The notes below the pieces were generated by a model. That model was not told the origin of the DNA. It did not search any database and saw nothing but the letters and a program-made list of their open reading frames with translations. The position numbers and the translations under genes are program-made. This document shows positions 1 to 8,741 of a stretch of DNA of 64,000 bases, piece by piece. How positions within the stretch are numbered: the stretch's first letter is position 1; each line of letters opens with the position of its first letter. The stretch is from Neisseria sp. Marseille-Q5346 (GTDB lineage Bacteria > Pseudomonadota > Gammaproteobacteria > Burkholderiales > Neisseriaceae). The stretch is from NCBI RefSeq assembly GCF_946902045.1, contig NZ_OX336253.1, positions 1,550,001 to 1,614,000 on the forward strand. The letters run 5' to 3'.

Positions 1-2
1 AC

Positions 3-1775
3 CGCGTATGTACCGCGGCGACGTACCGTTCCGGCTATCCCGAGTGGAAAATCCTGTTTTCGGTGGCGGACTTCGACGAATTGCTCGGCGACGATGTGTA
101 TTTGGGAGGCGTGTCGCACTTGGTGGAAAAGCCCAACCGTGCACTGTTGACCTTGAGCAAATCGGGCGGCGATACGGCGTACACGCTGGAAGTGGATTTG
201 GAAGCAGGGGAGTTGGTAGAAGGCGGTTTTCACTTTCCGGCAGGCAAAAACCATGTGTCGTGGCGCGATGAAAACAGCGTGTGGGTGTGTCCGGCTTGGG
301 ACGAACGCCAGTTGACCGAATCGGGCTATCCACGCGAAGTGTGGCTGGTGGAGCGCGGCAAGAGTTTCGAGGAAAGCCTGCCGGTGTATCAAATTGCCGA
401 AGACGGTATGATGGTGAACGCGTGGCGTTATCTCGATCCGCAGGGTTCGCCGATTGATTTGATTGAAGCGTCGGACGGTTTTTACACCAAAACCTATTTG
501 CAGGTGTCAGCCGAAGGCGAGGCGAAACCGTTAAACCTGCCCAACGATTGCGACGTGGTCGGCTATCTGGCCGGACATCTTTTACTGACGTTGCGCAAAG
601 ACTGGAACCGCGCGAACCAAAGCTATCCGAGCGGCGCATTGGTGGCAGTAAAATTAAACCGTGGCGAATTGGGCGCGGCGCAGCTTTTGTTTGCGCCCGA
701 TGAAACGCAGGCATTGGAAAGCGTGGAAACGACCAAGCATTTTGTCGTGGCGAGCCTGCTGGAAAACGTACAAGGCCGTCTGAAAGCATGGCGCTTTACC
801 GACGGTAAATGGCAGGAAGTCGAACTGCCGCGCCTGCCTTCGGGCGCGTTGGAAATGACCGACCAACCGTGGGGCGGCGACGTGGTTTACCTTGCCGCCA
901 GCGATTTTACCACGCCGCTGACACTGTTTGCATTGGATTTGAATGTGATGGAACTGACCGTCATGCGCCGTCAGCCGCAGCAGTTCGATTCAGACGGCAT
1001 CAACGTGCAGCAGTTTTGGACGACTTCGGCCGATGGCGAGCGCATTCCTTATTTCCACGTCGGCAAAAACGCCACGCCCGACACGCCGACCTTGGTTTAT
1101 GCTTACGGCGGTTTCGGCATTCCCGAATTGCCGCATTATCTGGGCAGCGTCGGCAAATATTGGCTGGAAGAGGGCAATGCCTTTGTATTGGCGAACATCC
1201 GCGGCGGCGGTGAATTCGGCCCGCGCTGGCATCAGGCGGCGCAGGGAATCAGCAAACATAAAAGCGTCGATGATTTATTGGCAGTCGTGCGCGATTTGTC
1301 CGAACGCGGCATGAGTTCGCCCAAACACATCGGTTTGCAGGGCGGCAGCAACGGCGGCCTGATTACCGCCGCCGCCTTCGTGTGCGAACCGCAAAGCATC
1401 GGCGCGCTGGTGTGCGAAGTACCGCTGACCGACATGATCCGTTATCCGCTGCTCTCCGCCGGTTCAAGTTGGACGGACGAATACGGCAATCCGCAAAAAT
1501 ACGAAGTCTGCAAACGCTGGCTGGGCGAATTGTCTCCGTATCACAATCTTTCAGACGGCATCAATTATCCGCCTGCGCTCATTACCACCAGTCTCAGCGA
1601 CGACCGCGTCCATCCCGCCCACGCACTCAAGTTCTACGCCAAACTGCGCGAAACCTCGCCGCAATCTTGGCTCTACTCGCCCGACGGCGGCGGCCATACC
1701 GGCAACGGCACGCAACGCGAATCCGCCGACGAACTTACCTGCGTATTGCTGTTTTTGAAAGAGTTTTTGGGGTAG
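3..1775 (+). CDS. Prolyl oligopeptidase family serine peptidase (S9A), 5' end outside the window
   Basis: This is the C-terminal 590 residues of a cytosolic prolyl oligopeptidase-type enzyme, which cleaves short peptides, typically after proline. The frame is open from base 3 with no stop, so the start lies upstream; a GTG at 63 is internal. The first part is a beta-propeller region. The last third is an alpha/beta hydrolase with the nucleophile motif GGSNGG (Ser codon at 1347-1349), an Asp in DDRVHP near 1600 and the catalytic His in GGGHTGNG near 1690. All three triad residues are present, so the enzyme looks functional. Family members are about 670-700 residues, so roughly 90-110 residues are missing. 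An uptake-sequence hairpin follows. Confidence 0.92.
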   Translation, partial: RVCTAATYRSGYPEWKILFSVADFDELLGDDVYLGGVSHLVEKPNRALLTLSKSGGDTAYTLEVDLEAGELVEGGFHFPAGKNHVSWRDENSVWVCPAWDERQLTESGYPREVWLVERGKSFEESLPVYQIAEDGMMVNAWRYLDPQGSPIDLIEASDGFYTKTYLQVSAEGEAKPLNLPNDCDVVGYLAGHLLLTLRKDWNRANQSYPSGALVAVKLNRGELGAAQLLFAPDETQALESVETTKHFVVASLLENVQGRLKAWRFTDGKWQEVELPRLPSGALEMTDQPWGGDVVYLAASDFTTPLTLFALDLNVMELTVMRRQPQQFDSDGINVQQFWTTSADGERIPYFHVGKNATPDTPTLVYAYGGFGIPELPHYLGSVGKYWLEEGNAFVLANIRGGGEFGPRWHQAAQGISKHKSVDDLLAVVRDLSERGMSSPKHIGLQGGSNGGLITAAAFVCEPQSIGALVCEVPLTDMIRYPLLSAGSSWTDEYGNPQKYEVCKRWLGELSPYHNLSDGINYPPALITTSLSDDRVHPAHALKFYAKLRETSPQSWLYSPDGGGHTGNGTQRESADELTCVLLFLKEFLG

Positions 1776-1840
1776 AAGCAAGCAGCAGGATTGACCGTTT
1801 TGTAAAGTTGAGAAACAAAATACTCTTGTTTCGGCAAGCG

Positions 1841-1895
1841 AAAAGAAGGCCGTCTGAAAAACGAATATTAAAGTTTTTCAGACGGCCTTCTTTTC
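1841..1895 (+). terminator. Inverted uptake-sequence terminator after the S9A peptidase
   Basis: GGCCGTCTGAAAAA at about 1848 pairs with TTTTTCAGACGGCC at about 1874-1887. The stem is extended by flanking AAGAA/TTCTT and followed by T-rich sequence, which gives a rho-independent terminator built from two head-to-head DNA uptake sequences. Confidence 0.85.
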
Positions 1896-1978
1896 TTTTA
1901 ACTTTCAACATATCCCGATAAAATGGACACTTTGTAAGTGATCATTGACGGAAGACGCAATTATGGCAACCGAGCCGA

Positions 1979-2140
1979 GAAATTATACACGATTTAGAAA
2001 ATAATTTCAAACAAAACAATATATTAAAACTCAAACAAATCTTTCCCGAAGTCTTTTGCAAAGACCAAATCGACTTTGAGAAACTCAAACTCGTCCTTGG
2101 TGCAGAAAACCTTGCCGGTGTGGGCGAACGTTATCAACTC
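1979..2140 (+). pseudogene. Fragment resembling the N-terminus of a type III DNA methyltransferase (Mod)
   Basis: Frame 2 encodes a stretch containing LKLKQIFPEVFCKDQ followed by DFEKLKLVLGAE and GERYQL. This pattern resembles the region just before the catalytic domain of Mod proteins from type III restriction-modification systems. It has no convincing start codon in this frame. It runs straight into unrelated sequence after about 2140 and lacks all methyltransferase motifs (no DPPY or FxGxG). I read it as a scar from a deleted or replaced mod gene. The family assignment rests on memory of a short stretch and is tentative. Confidence 0.4.
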
Positions 2141-2195
2141 GATGCTGTAGAAACTAGTAGCGTTGTTTACAGTATTTCCAGGAGAATACTGAAAC

Positions 2196-2412
2196 ATGAA
2201 CATGCACAAAAACACCCGTCTCACCCCGTCTCTGGATTTGAATATCCTCAACGGCATCATGCGCCAAGCCGTGTTGCAGCAGCTGCAAACCTACTTGGGT
2301 GCGGACACCATCATCGAAACGCACATCACCCGCGACATGCTCGAACGCGCAGAAAAAAATCCGCCTCTCCAACGGCTTGAGAGGCGTGTTTGAGGCGGAT
2401 TTGGTGTACTAG
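2196..2412 (+). pseudogene. Truncated, frameshifted copy of the C-terminus of PabC (aminodeoxychorismate lyase domain)
   Basis: The translation from 2220 matches the end of the intact PabBC fusion at 14987-16771: TPSLDLNILNGIMRQAVL here against TPSLDLDILNGVMRQAVL there, then ETHITRDMLERAE against ETHITRAILENAE. A run of seven A at about 2352 shifts the frame. With six A the reading continues as KIRLSNGLRGVFEADLVY to a TAG at 2410-2412. The two copies differ at many synonymous sites, so this is an old or imported remnant rather than a fresh duplication. The catalytic lyase core is absent, so it cannot be active. Confidence 0.75.
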
Positions 2413-2456
2413 GAACAATCAATGATTTCTCGGAAATGGATAAAGCCTGAAGGCGA

Positions 2457-3920
2457 TTATTCGTTAGACGGTTTATCTGTCTGAGACTTGTGCGTTTGCA
2501 ATATGCGCACTACCTTACCCTCATAACGCTGGCGTAACCACGCCTGTATCCGCTCGTGATCTTTGGCAGGTAGTGGCTGCTCCAATTCGAGAGAGACAAC
2601 GACGATATCGTCATATGTATCTGTCTTCGGTTCTGCGTTTTTTTGGCTTTCAGACTGTTCGGAAACAGGCGTTGTTTGCGCTTTATCCCAAGCCAAGCCG
2701 CGTCCGACAACGATTTTTTCCGCTTCCGGATATTGGGCTTTTAATTCCTTGAGTACCGCTGCATCGTCGATATCGGAGGCTTTGCCTGCCAGTATGGTAT
2801 CGATATAGGCCTGCTGCTCTTTCAGCTCATTTTGCTGCTGAACCGGGTTGTTTCGGCTTGCCAGCAATTCTTCGATTTTGGCATCGTTCCCTCCCGCATA
2901 GACCACGTTGACCTTCGGCTCTTTCACCCCCGACGCGTTAAGGCTTTTCACCAGCAAGGCGGAAATTTTCTCGGCATTGCCCGTTCCATTGACAATCAGA
3001 CCGACTTTATTTTCTCTGTGGTTCAACATCTTACGCAGCACGAAAAAACCTTCCTGTTGCTGCGCAGTGGCAATGGCGGCATTGGCTCTGGTGTTGAAGA
3101 TCTCCTGACGCACCAGTCCTGATGCCATATAGCCGCTCGGAATCATCACAGCCAACACGACGGCAGTAATAATGATGCTTTGCAACCGGCGTTTGGATTC
3201 CGTTACCAACCCCCTGCGCGGCAGCTTGAGCAGCTTGGAAAACAACAAGGTCGAAAAAGCGATGAACACGCAGTTGATGGCAAAAAGATATGAAGCACCG
3301 AGAAAGTAGTGCCAGTTGCCATGTGCCAGTCCGTAGCCCGCAGTACACAGGGGTGGCATCAATGCGGTAGCAATCGCCACACCCGGTATGGCATTGCCTC
3401 CTTCTTTTCGAGTCAGCGCCACAATACCCGCACTACCGCCGAAGAAGGCAATCAACACATCCCAAAGGGTCGGCTGAGTACGCGCCAAAAGCTCGCTTTG
3501 CGCCTCTTTAAGCGGGGTTAACAGGAAATACAACGTAGCGGTAATCAAGCTGATGACGACGAATATAATAATATTGCGCACGGCTTGACGGATCAGCGCA
3601 GTATCCCCTACCGCCAAACCGTAACCCATACCTACAATCGGCCCCATCAACGGCGAAATCAACATCGCGCCGATCACTACCGCCGTGCTGTTTACATTTA
3701 GACCGATACTCGCCACGGCAATGGCAAACATCAATACCCACATATTGGTTCCGGACACCCGAGTATTGGCGCGGATGACGGCATCAATTTTATCGGGATG
3801 GGCCTGGTCATGCGCAAGATTGAACACATCTTGCAACTTGGTCATGGCACCATTGTCTTCTTTTGGCTGATTTTCTTGTTCTTCTTGGTTTTTAATGTTT
3901 TCTTGGTCTTGCATTTTCAT
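2457..3920 (-). CDS. DUF389 domain inner-membrane protein
   Basis: A 487-residue integral membrane protein of the DUF389 family; its function is not established. After a hydrophilic, Glu/Gln-rich N-terminus of about 50 residues come roughly six membrane segments between residues 60 and 275. They include the family-typical stretch STAVVIGAMLISPLMGPIVG and a GVAIATALMPPLCTAGYG loop. The last 200 residues are soluble and end in a charged tail. A second ATG two codons downstream (start at 3914) is better spaced from the AAGGA ribosome site than the first ATG, so the real start may be 3914. It stands alone, downstream of the gene scar and divergent from acpP with an IS element between. Confidence 0.8.
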   Translation of the reverse strand: MKMQDQENIKNQEEQENQPKEDNGAMTKLQDVFNLAHDQAHPDKIDAVIRANTRVSGTNMWVLMFAIAVASIGLNVNSTAVVIGAMLISPLMGPIVGMGYGLAVGDTALIRQAVRNIIIFVVISLITATLYFLLTPLKEAQSELLARTQPTLWDVLIAFFGGSAGIVALTRKEGGNAIPGVAIATALMPPLCTAGYGLAHGNWHYFLGASYLFAINCVFIAFSTLLFSKLLKLPRRGLVTESKRRLQSIIITAVVLAVMIPSGYMASGLVRQEIFNTRANAAIATAQQQEGFFVLRKMLNHRENKVGLIVNGTGNAEKISALLVKSLNASGVKEPKVNVVYAGGNDAKIEELLASRNNPVQQQNELKEQQAYIDTILAGKASDIDDAAVLKELKAQYPEAEKIVVGRGLAWDKAQTTPVSEQSESQKNAEPKTDTYDDIVVVSLELEQPLPAKDHERIQAWLRQRYEGKVVRILQTHKSQTDKPSNE

Positions 3921-4165
3921 CCTTAAATCAATCTTAACGATTGTCTCTGAATATTAAATTAACTGGAATTTCGGATACTGATAATTATGCTTTAATACTG
4001 ATTTCAAATATGATTAAGCAGATACCTTGCAGAAGGTTAGCATACACATGAAAACGCTGACAACGCTGATCCTGCGTAGGCCTTCACGAAACCAGCATAT
4101 GCAAAAACCTTCTCTCAAATCCAATTCCTACTTTTTCAGCAGCAACCGCCATCAAAATTTTTTAA

Positions 4166-4881
4166 GGGGCTGTACTAGTAGATTAGCCCTAAATTTCACA
4201 CCATTTTTGCAGGATTTTTAGCTGCCGGGACGGTGTGCCGAAGTTAAACCGAAATTCGCATTCTTTCAAGAACAGCGGGAAGGATTTGCGATCAATTCCG
4301 TTGTATTTGCGCAAGACGCGTTTTGCCTGATTCCAAAAATTCTCAATGCCGTTAATATGGTTCCGGCGGTCTGCAAATTCCTTGAAATGGTTGATGCGGT
4401 AATGGATGAAACCGCTCACGTCTAACTTGTCGTAGCTGCTCAGGCTATCCGTGTAAACAATGCTGTCCGGCATTATTTTCTTTTTGATAGCAGGCATCAA
4501 AGTATCAGACTTGGCATTATCTACCACAACGGTATAGACCCGTCCGTTGCGTTTCAGAATGCCAAAGACAACCACTTTTCCTGCCGCGCCGCGACCACGT
4601 CTGCCTTTACGCCGTCCGCCGAAATAGCTTTCGTCCAACTCGACAGGGCCTTCAAAAACCTCATCGGCAACCAAGGCCAAATGATGGCTGATGACCATAC
4701 GGATTTTGCGGTAGAACAGAATAGCGGAGTTGGGCTGAATGCCCAAAATATCGGCAGCGGAACGGGCGGTAACTTGGAGTACAAAAAAACGGAGCAGTTC
4801 TTTCTGTACTTTTTTCTTTAATTTGCAGTGCGTTATCTTCATATTTCGAGGGTAACATATCTGCTAATCTAGTACAGCCCC
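4166..4881 (-). mobile_element. IS1016-like insertion sequence (IS1595 family), complete
   Basis: About 716 bp bounded by inverted repeats. The left end reads GGGGCTGTACTAG from 4166 and continues TAGATTAGC. The right end is the complement of GGGGCTGTACTAGATTAGC ending at 4881. The ends differ by a two-base insertion. One intact transposase gene fills the element on the minus strand. Size, ends and transposase agree with IS1016 of Haemophilus and Neisseria. The flanks are T-rich (TTTTTTAA left, TTGTTTTT right) but I see no exact target duplication. Confidence 0.85.
4189..4842 (-). CDS. IS1016-like transposase (IS1595 family, ISXO2-like DDE domain)
   Basis: A 217-residue transposase, full length for the IS1016 group. 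Residues 1-65 form a helical DNA-binding region. The catalytic domain starts with VELDESYFGG (first acidic residue) followed by a basic patch RRKGRRGRG. It continues with VYTDSLSSYD (second Asp) and closes with HINGIENFWNQAKR, which carries the last active-site position. There is no frameshift or internal stop, so the element may still be mobile. It faces away from acpP. Confidence 0.9.
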   Translation of the reverse strand: MKITHCKLKKKVQKELLRFFVLQVTARSAADILGIQPNSAILFYRKIRMVISHHLALVADEVFEGPVELDESYFGGRRKGRRGRGAAGKVVVFGILKRNGRVYTVVVDNAKSDTLMPAIKKKIMPDSIVYTDSLSSYDKLDVSGFIHYRINHFKEFADRRNHINGIENFWNQAKRVLRKYNGIDRKSFPLFLKECEFRFNFGTPSRQLKILQKWCEI

Positions 4882-4971
4882 TTGTTTTTAATAATGTTAA
4901 TGTTAATACGTAACAAAAACAAATTCCTGCTTGTAGGTTAAAATCAGCATATGCTAATATGCGCAACAACA

Positions 4972-5000
4972 GGTTTTTCCAGAATAATCTGTGCTAAAAT
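4972..5000 (+). promoter_or_regulatory. Possible extended -10 promoter for acpP
   Basis: TGC followed by TAAAAT at 4992-5000 is a good extended -10 element. The -35 region at about 4972-4977 is T-rich and poor. It lies about 95 bp upstream of the acpP ATG and just outside the IS1016 right end, so the element has not removed it. Confidence 0.35.
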
Positions 5001-5096
5001 GCAGGATTAGATGGAAAACTCTATCCGAATTCGGTACAATACCGACGAATTATTTCTCTTAAACAACCTGCCGCAAGGCGAAAAGGAACGACTGAC

Positions 5097-5333
5097 ATGT
5101 CAAACATCGAACAACAAGTTAAAAAAATTGTTGCTGAACAACTGGGCGTAAACGAAGCCGAAGTGAAAAACGAATCTTCTTTCCAAGACGATTTGGGTGC
5201 TGACTCTCTGGACACCGTAGAACTGGTGATGGCTTTGGAAGAAGCTTTCGGCTGCGAAATCCCTGACGAAGACGCTGAAAAAATCACTACCGTACAATTG
5301 GCTATCGACTACATCAACGCCCACCAAGGCTAA
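5097..5333 (+). CDS. acpP: Acyl carrier protein
   Basis: The 78-residue cytosolic acyl carrier protein that holds growing acyl chains on a phosphopantetheine arm during fatty acid synthesis. Ser37 in the motif ADSLD is the attachment site. The protein is very acidic, as usual, and of standard length. The start follows a GCGAAAAGGAACG ribosome-site region. It is followed by fabF, which encodes a condensing enzyme that acts on its acyl groups. A hairpin lies between the two genes and may set their relative expression. Confidence 0.97.
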   Translation: MSNIEQQVKKIVAEQLGVNEAEVKNESSFQDDLGADSLDTVELVMALEEAFGCEIPDEDAEKITTVQLAIDYINAHQG

Positions 5334-5352
5334 TCGGTCGCACCAAACATCC

Positions 5353-5386
5353 AGCCTCTGCTGCGCCATCGCAATAGAGGCTTTTA
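5353..5386 (+). terminator. Terminator or attenuator between acpP and fabF
   Basis: AGCCTCT (5353-5359) pairs with AGAGGCT (5376-5382), followed by TTTTACCTT. The stem is only 7 bp with an imperfect T tract, so partial read-through into fabF is likely. Confidence 0.6.
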
Positions 5387-5495
5387 CCTTATTATTAAAC
5401 CCCTGAAATTTCAGACGGCATGAGTTTTGCCCGTTTCCACGAAGAAAAAGAGCAAGGCTGCCGCGAAAATCCCGACAACCAACAGCGAGATTATC

Positions 5496-6743
5496 ATGAG
5501 TCAGAGAAGAGTAGTCATCACAGGTCTTGGCCAAGTATCACCGGTCGGCAACGACGTCGCCACCGCATGGAGCAATCTGCTCGCAGGCAAAAGCGGCATC
5601 GGACGGATTACCCGCTTTGACGCATCCGACATCAACAGCCAAATCGCCGGCGAAGTACGCGATTTCGATATCGGCCAATACATCAGCGCGAAAGAAGCGC
5701 GCCGTATGGACGTGTTTATCCACTACGGTATCGCCGCCGCCCTGCAAGCCATCAACGATTCAGGCTTGGACGATTTGGAAACCCTCGACAAAGACCGCGT
5801 CGGTGTCAACATCGGCTCCGGTATCGGCGGCCTGCCCAGCATCGAAGCGACCGGCAAAGCCGTTATCGAAGGCGGCGCGCGCAAAATCAATCCTTTCTTT
5901 ATTCCAGGCTCGCTGATTAACCTGATTTCCGGCCACGTCACCATTCTCAAAGGCTACCGCGGCCCGAGCTACGGTATGGTTTCTGCCTGTACGACCGGCG
6001 CGCATTCTATCGGCGACTCTGCACGACTGATTAAATACGGCGACGCAGACGTTATGATTGCCGGTGGCGCAGAAGGTGCGATCAGCACTTTGGGCGTTGG
6101 CGGTTTTGCCGCCATGAAGGCACTTTCCACTCGCAACGACGACCCTGCTACCGCTTCCCGTCCGTGGGACAAAGGCCGTGACGGTTTCGTTATCGGCGAA
6201 GGCGCTGGCGTGCTGGTGTTGGAAGAATTGGAACACGCGAAAAAACGCGGTGCGAAAATTTACGCCGAAATCGTCGGTTTCGGTATGAGCTCCGATGCTT
6301 ACCACATTACCGCGCCTAACGAAGAAGGCCCTGCATTGGCCGTTATCCGCGCCCTGAAAGATGCCGGCCTGAACCCTGAAGACGTAGATTACGTCAACGC
6401 ACACGGCACCTCGACTCCTTTAGGCGATGCCAATGAAACCAAAGCCATCAAACGCGCTTTGGGCGACCATGCCCGCAAAGTCATCGTCAATTCCACCAAA
6501 TCCATGACCGGCCACTTGCTTGGCGCGGCCGGCGGCGTGGAAGCGTTGTATAGCGTGTTGGCAGTACACGAGCAAAAATCTCCACCGACCATCAATATCT
6601 TTGAACAAGACGTTGAAGCCGGTTGCGATTTGGACTACTGCGCCAATGAAGCGCGCGACGCGAAAATCGACGTTGCGATCTCCAATTCCTTCGGCTTTGG
6701 CGGTACCAACGGCACATTGGTATTTAAACGCTTCAAAGACTGA
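5496..6743 (+). CDS. fabF: Beta-ketoacyl-ACP synthase II
   Basis: A 415-residue condensing enzyme that extends acyl-ACP with malonyl-ACP in fatty acid elongation. The thiolase-fold triad is complete: Cys165 in SACTTG, His303 in NAHGTS and His340 in MTGHLLG. I take the ATG at 5496 as the start because it gives the family N-terminus MSQRRVVITGLG. An in-frame upstream ATG at 5427 would add an unconserved tail. The gene follows acpP by about 160 bp containing a weak terminator and an AT-type uptake sequence, so it is probably expressed partly by read-through. Confidence 0.96.
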   Translation: MSQRRVVITGLGQVSPVGNDVATAWSNLLAGKSGIGRITRFDASDINSQIAGEVRDFDIGQYISAKEARRMDVFIHYGIAAALQAINDSGLDDLETLDKDRVGVNIGSGIGGLPSIEATGKAVIEGGARKINPFFIPGSLINLISGHVTILKGYRGPSYGMVSACTTGAHSIGDSARLIKYGDADVMIAGGAEGAISTLGVGGFAAMKALSTRNDDPATASRPWDKGRDGFVIGEGAGVLVLEELEHAKKRGAKIYAEIVGFGMSSDAYHITAPNEEGPALAVIRALKDAGLNPEDVDYVNAHGTSTPLGDANETKAIKRALGDHARKVIVNSTKSMTGHLLGAAGGVEALYSVLAVHEQKSPPTINIFEQDVEAGCDLDYCANEARDAKIDVAISNSFGFGGTNGTLVFKRFKD

Positions 6744-6764
6744 TAGAAGGTTTTAAGTAGATTG

Positions 6765-6803
6765 AAAAGGCCGTCTGAAACTAAGTTTCAGACGGCCTTT
6801 TTT
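6765..6803 (+). terminator. Uptake-sequence hairpin terminator after fabF
   Basis: AAAAGGCCGTCTGAAA pairs with TTTCAGACGGCCTTTT across a 5-base loop, followed by a T tract. Confidence 0.9.
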
Positions 6804-6922
6804 ATTTTAAAATACAAATATTCTTGATAATCTGTATCATTTATATAAAAATATCGACTCCTATCAATATCGCCCGAATTTTATCGGGTAATCAACCCAA
6901 TTACATTTTTAAGGAGTCTGCA

Positions 6923-7615
6923 ATGAAAACTATTCGTATTCTAGCATTGTCCGCTGCACTGGCCGCCGTGCCCGCATTTGCGTCTGATTTCGGCCATGAA
7001 CAGGCATTGACCATAGACGGCAAGCCTGCCCATCTGGCAGAAACTTCAGCCCGTATTTTGGCAAACGAAACCCTGACTGCGCCGCAACTGGTCGAAGATA
7101 TCACTGATGGATTCGGTTCGAAAAAAATTCCAGGTTATAAATTGATGATTATGGGCCGCACTTATTCGGTGGCGGCAGAAACCAAACCGCCGAAAGAGGG
7201 CCAAACTCAGTGGCGGGACAATACGTTCATTCATCGCGGCGTAAAACTGTTTGTCGGTATTCCGGTCAAAAACGGCAAGATGGATTTGGCGTCTGCCAGA
7301 TTGATTAATATCGGCGTGGTTGACGATAACGGTGGTGCTGCGCCTCATGATGAGGGTGAAAAAATCCGTCCGGTCGGCAAACAGCTGATGTCTCCCGATA
7401 CCAAAGTGGAAAATGCGAAACTCAATATTGCCAAACTGACGTTGCCAAATATGAAATTGGGCGAAACCAGTGGGGGTGGCGTGAAATTGGAAGCATCGGC
7501 AACATTGGACGGTAAGCCGATACAGACTAAAATCGACAGTACGTTCTCCCGCTTCTATTCCGCCAAACCAGCCGCTACACGGCCGTTTATGGCAGATGCA
7601 CGGTTTGTGAAATAA
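6923..7615 (+). CDS. Hypothetical periplasmic protein with signal peptide
   Basis: A 230-residue protein I cannot assign to a family. The start at 6923 has an AAGGAG site seven bases upstream and gives a classical signal peptide (MKTIRILALSAALAAVPAFA, probable cut before SDFG). The mature part has no Cys and no further membrane segment. It is rich in Lys, Gly and beta-type sequence with several short K-containing repeats, and includes IPGYKLMIMGRTYSV and a Gly-rich segment near residue 190. It stands alone between two uptake-sequence terminators, so it is a single-gene unit. Confidence 0.75.
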   Translation: MKTIRILALSAALAAVPAFASDFGHEQALTIDGKPAHLAETSARILANETLTAPQLVEDITDGFGSKKIPGYKLMIMGRTYSVAAETKPPKEGQTQWRDNTFIHRGVKLFVGIPVKNGKMDLASARLINIGVVDDNGGAAPHDEGEKIRPVGKQLMSPDTKVENAKLNIAKLTLPNMKLGETSGGGVKLEASATLDGKPIQTKIDSTFSRFYSAKPAATRPFMADARFVK

Positions 7616-7619
7616 TCGC

Positions 7620-7655
7620 AAAGGCTGTCTGAAATCCAGTTTCAGACGGCCTTTT
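7620..7655 (+). terminator. Imperfect uptake-sequence hairpin terminator
   Basis: AAAGGCTGTCTGAAA pairs with TTTCAGACGGCCTTTT. One arm carries GGCTGTC instead of GGCCGTC, leaving a G-T pair in the stem. Confidence 0.85.
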
Positions 7656-7756
7656 ATATAACGAAACTGCATAAGTTTAGTTTTTCATAGATTAAAGATA
7701 AGGAGTTAAAAAAGCGTAGAATGGCGATTTTAAAAATTCATCATTGGAGGTCGATC

Positions 7757-8643
7757 ATGACGGTAACGATTTTAGACGGCGGAATGGGGCGTGAACTGCA
7801 TCGGCGCGGCGCACCGTTTCGTCAGCCGGAATGGTCTGCTTTGGCATTGATGGAAACGCCGGAGATTGTACGCGAAACGCATTTGGACTTTCTTCGCGCA
7901 GGCGCACAAGTAGTTACGACCAACAGCTATGCGCTTGTTCCGTTTCATATCGGGCAGGAGCGCTTTGATGCTCAAGCTGCCGAATGGGCAAGGCTTTCCG
8001 GCCGTTTGGCGCGTGAAGCGGTGGAACAAAGCGGGACTACCGCAAAAGTAGCCGCAAGCCTGCCGCCGTTATTCGGTTCTTACCGCCCTGACTTGTTTGA
8101 CAAACAAGTCGCACCTGCTTTGGCTCGCCCTTTAATATCGGGTTTGATGCCGTTTGCTGATATTTGGTTGGCAGAAACCGTATCCAGCTTGGAAGAAGCG
8201 CGTTTCTGGCGCAGTAGTCTGCCGATGACGGTAAGCCGTTTTGGGTATCGTTTACTTTGGAAGATACGATGTCGCATGATGTACCGGTGTTGCGTTCGGG
8301 GGAAAACGTGCACGAGGCGGTGGATTTCGCGGTAGAAATAGGTGCGGCGGCAATGTTGTTCAATTGCAGTCAGCCTGAAGTAATGGCAGAAGCTTTGAAA
8401 GTGGCGAATGAAGCTCAAGGCCGTCTGAAACTGGGTGTTTACGCCAATGCATTTGAACCGGTAAAAGGACAGATGAACGATGCCAATGACGGTTTGGATC
8501 CGATTCGTGCCGACGCTACGCCGGAAAATTATTTGGCGTGGGCGAGACAATGGGCGGATTTGGGTGCTGAAATCATCGGCGGGTGCTGCGGTATCGCACC
8601 TGAACATATCCGTGCGTTGGCGCAAGGATTTAAGGCCGTCTGA
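7757..8643 (+). pseudogene. mmuM: Homocysteine S-methyltransferase, frameshifted
   Basis: The product would methylate homocysteine to methionine, probably from S-methylmethionine. The ATG at 7757 follows GGAGG and begins MTVTILDGGMGREL, typical of the family. The frame breaks between 8215 and about 8230. The upstream frame reads on into nonsense to 8335, while the conserved remainder (FTLEDT, LFNCSQPE, and the zinc-ligand motif IIGGCCG) continues in the -1 frame to a TGA at 8641. A TAG at 8215 in the second frame fixes the left limit of the shift. One base appears to be missing. The stop codon lies inside an uptake sequence. The next gene, an amino-acid permease, is also frameshifted. Confidence 0.85.
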
Positions 8644-8741
8644 AAGCGGCTGCATAATATTTTGATACGGTTAGAACAGGCTAAAAAAGCCGGTAATGCC
8701 GTCGCTTCACAAACACATAATGATAAAAATCAGGAATAAAC

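Noticed and set aside
4027..4221. 64-codon frame upstream of the IS1016 element
   Set aside because: It runs across the IS boundary into the inverted repeat, so it is not a native gene.
6824..6922. N-terminal extension of the periplasmic protein from an ATG at 6824
   Set aside because: It would place an unrelated segment ahead of a perfect signal peptide that has its own AAGGAG site at 6911.
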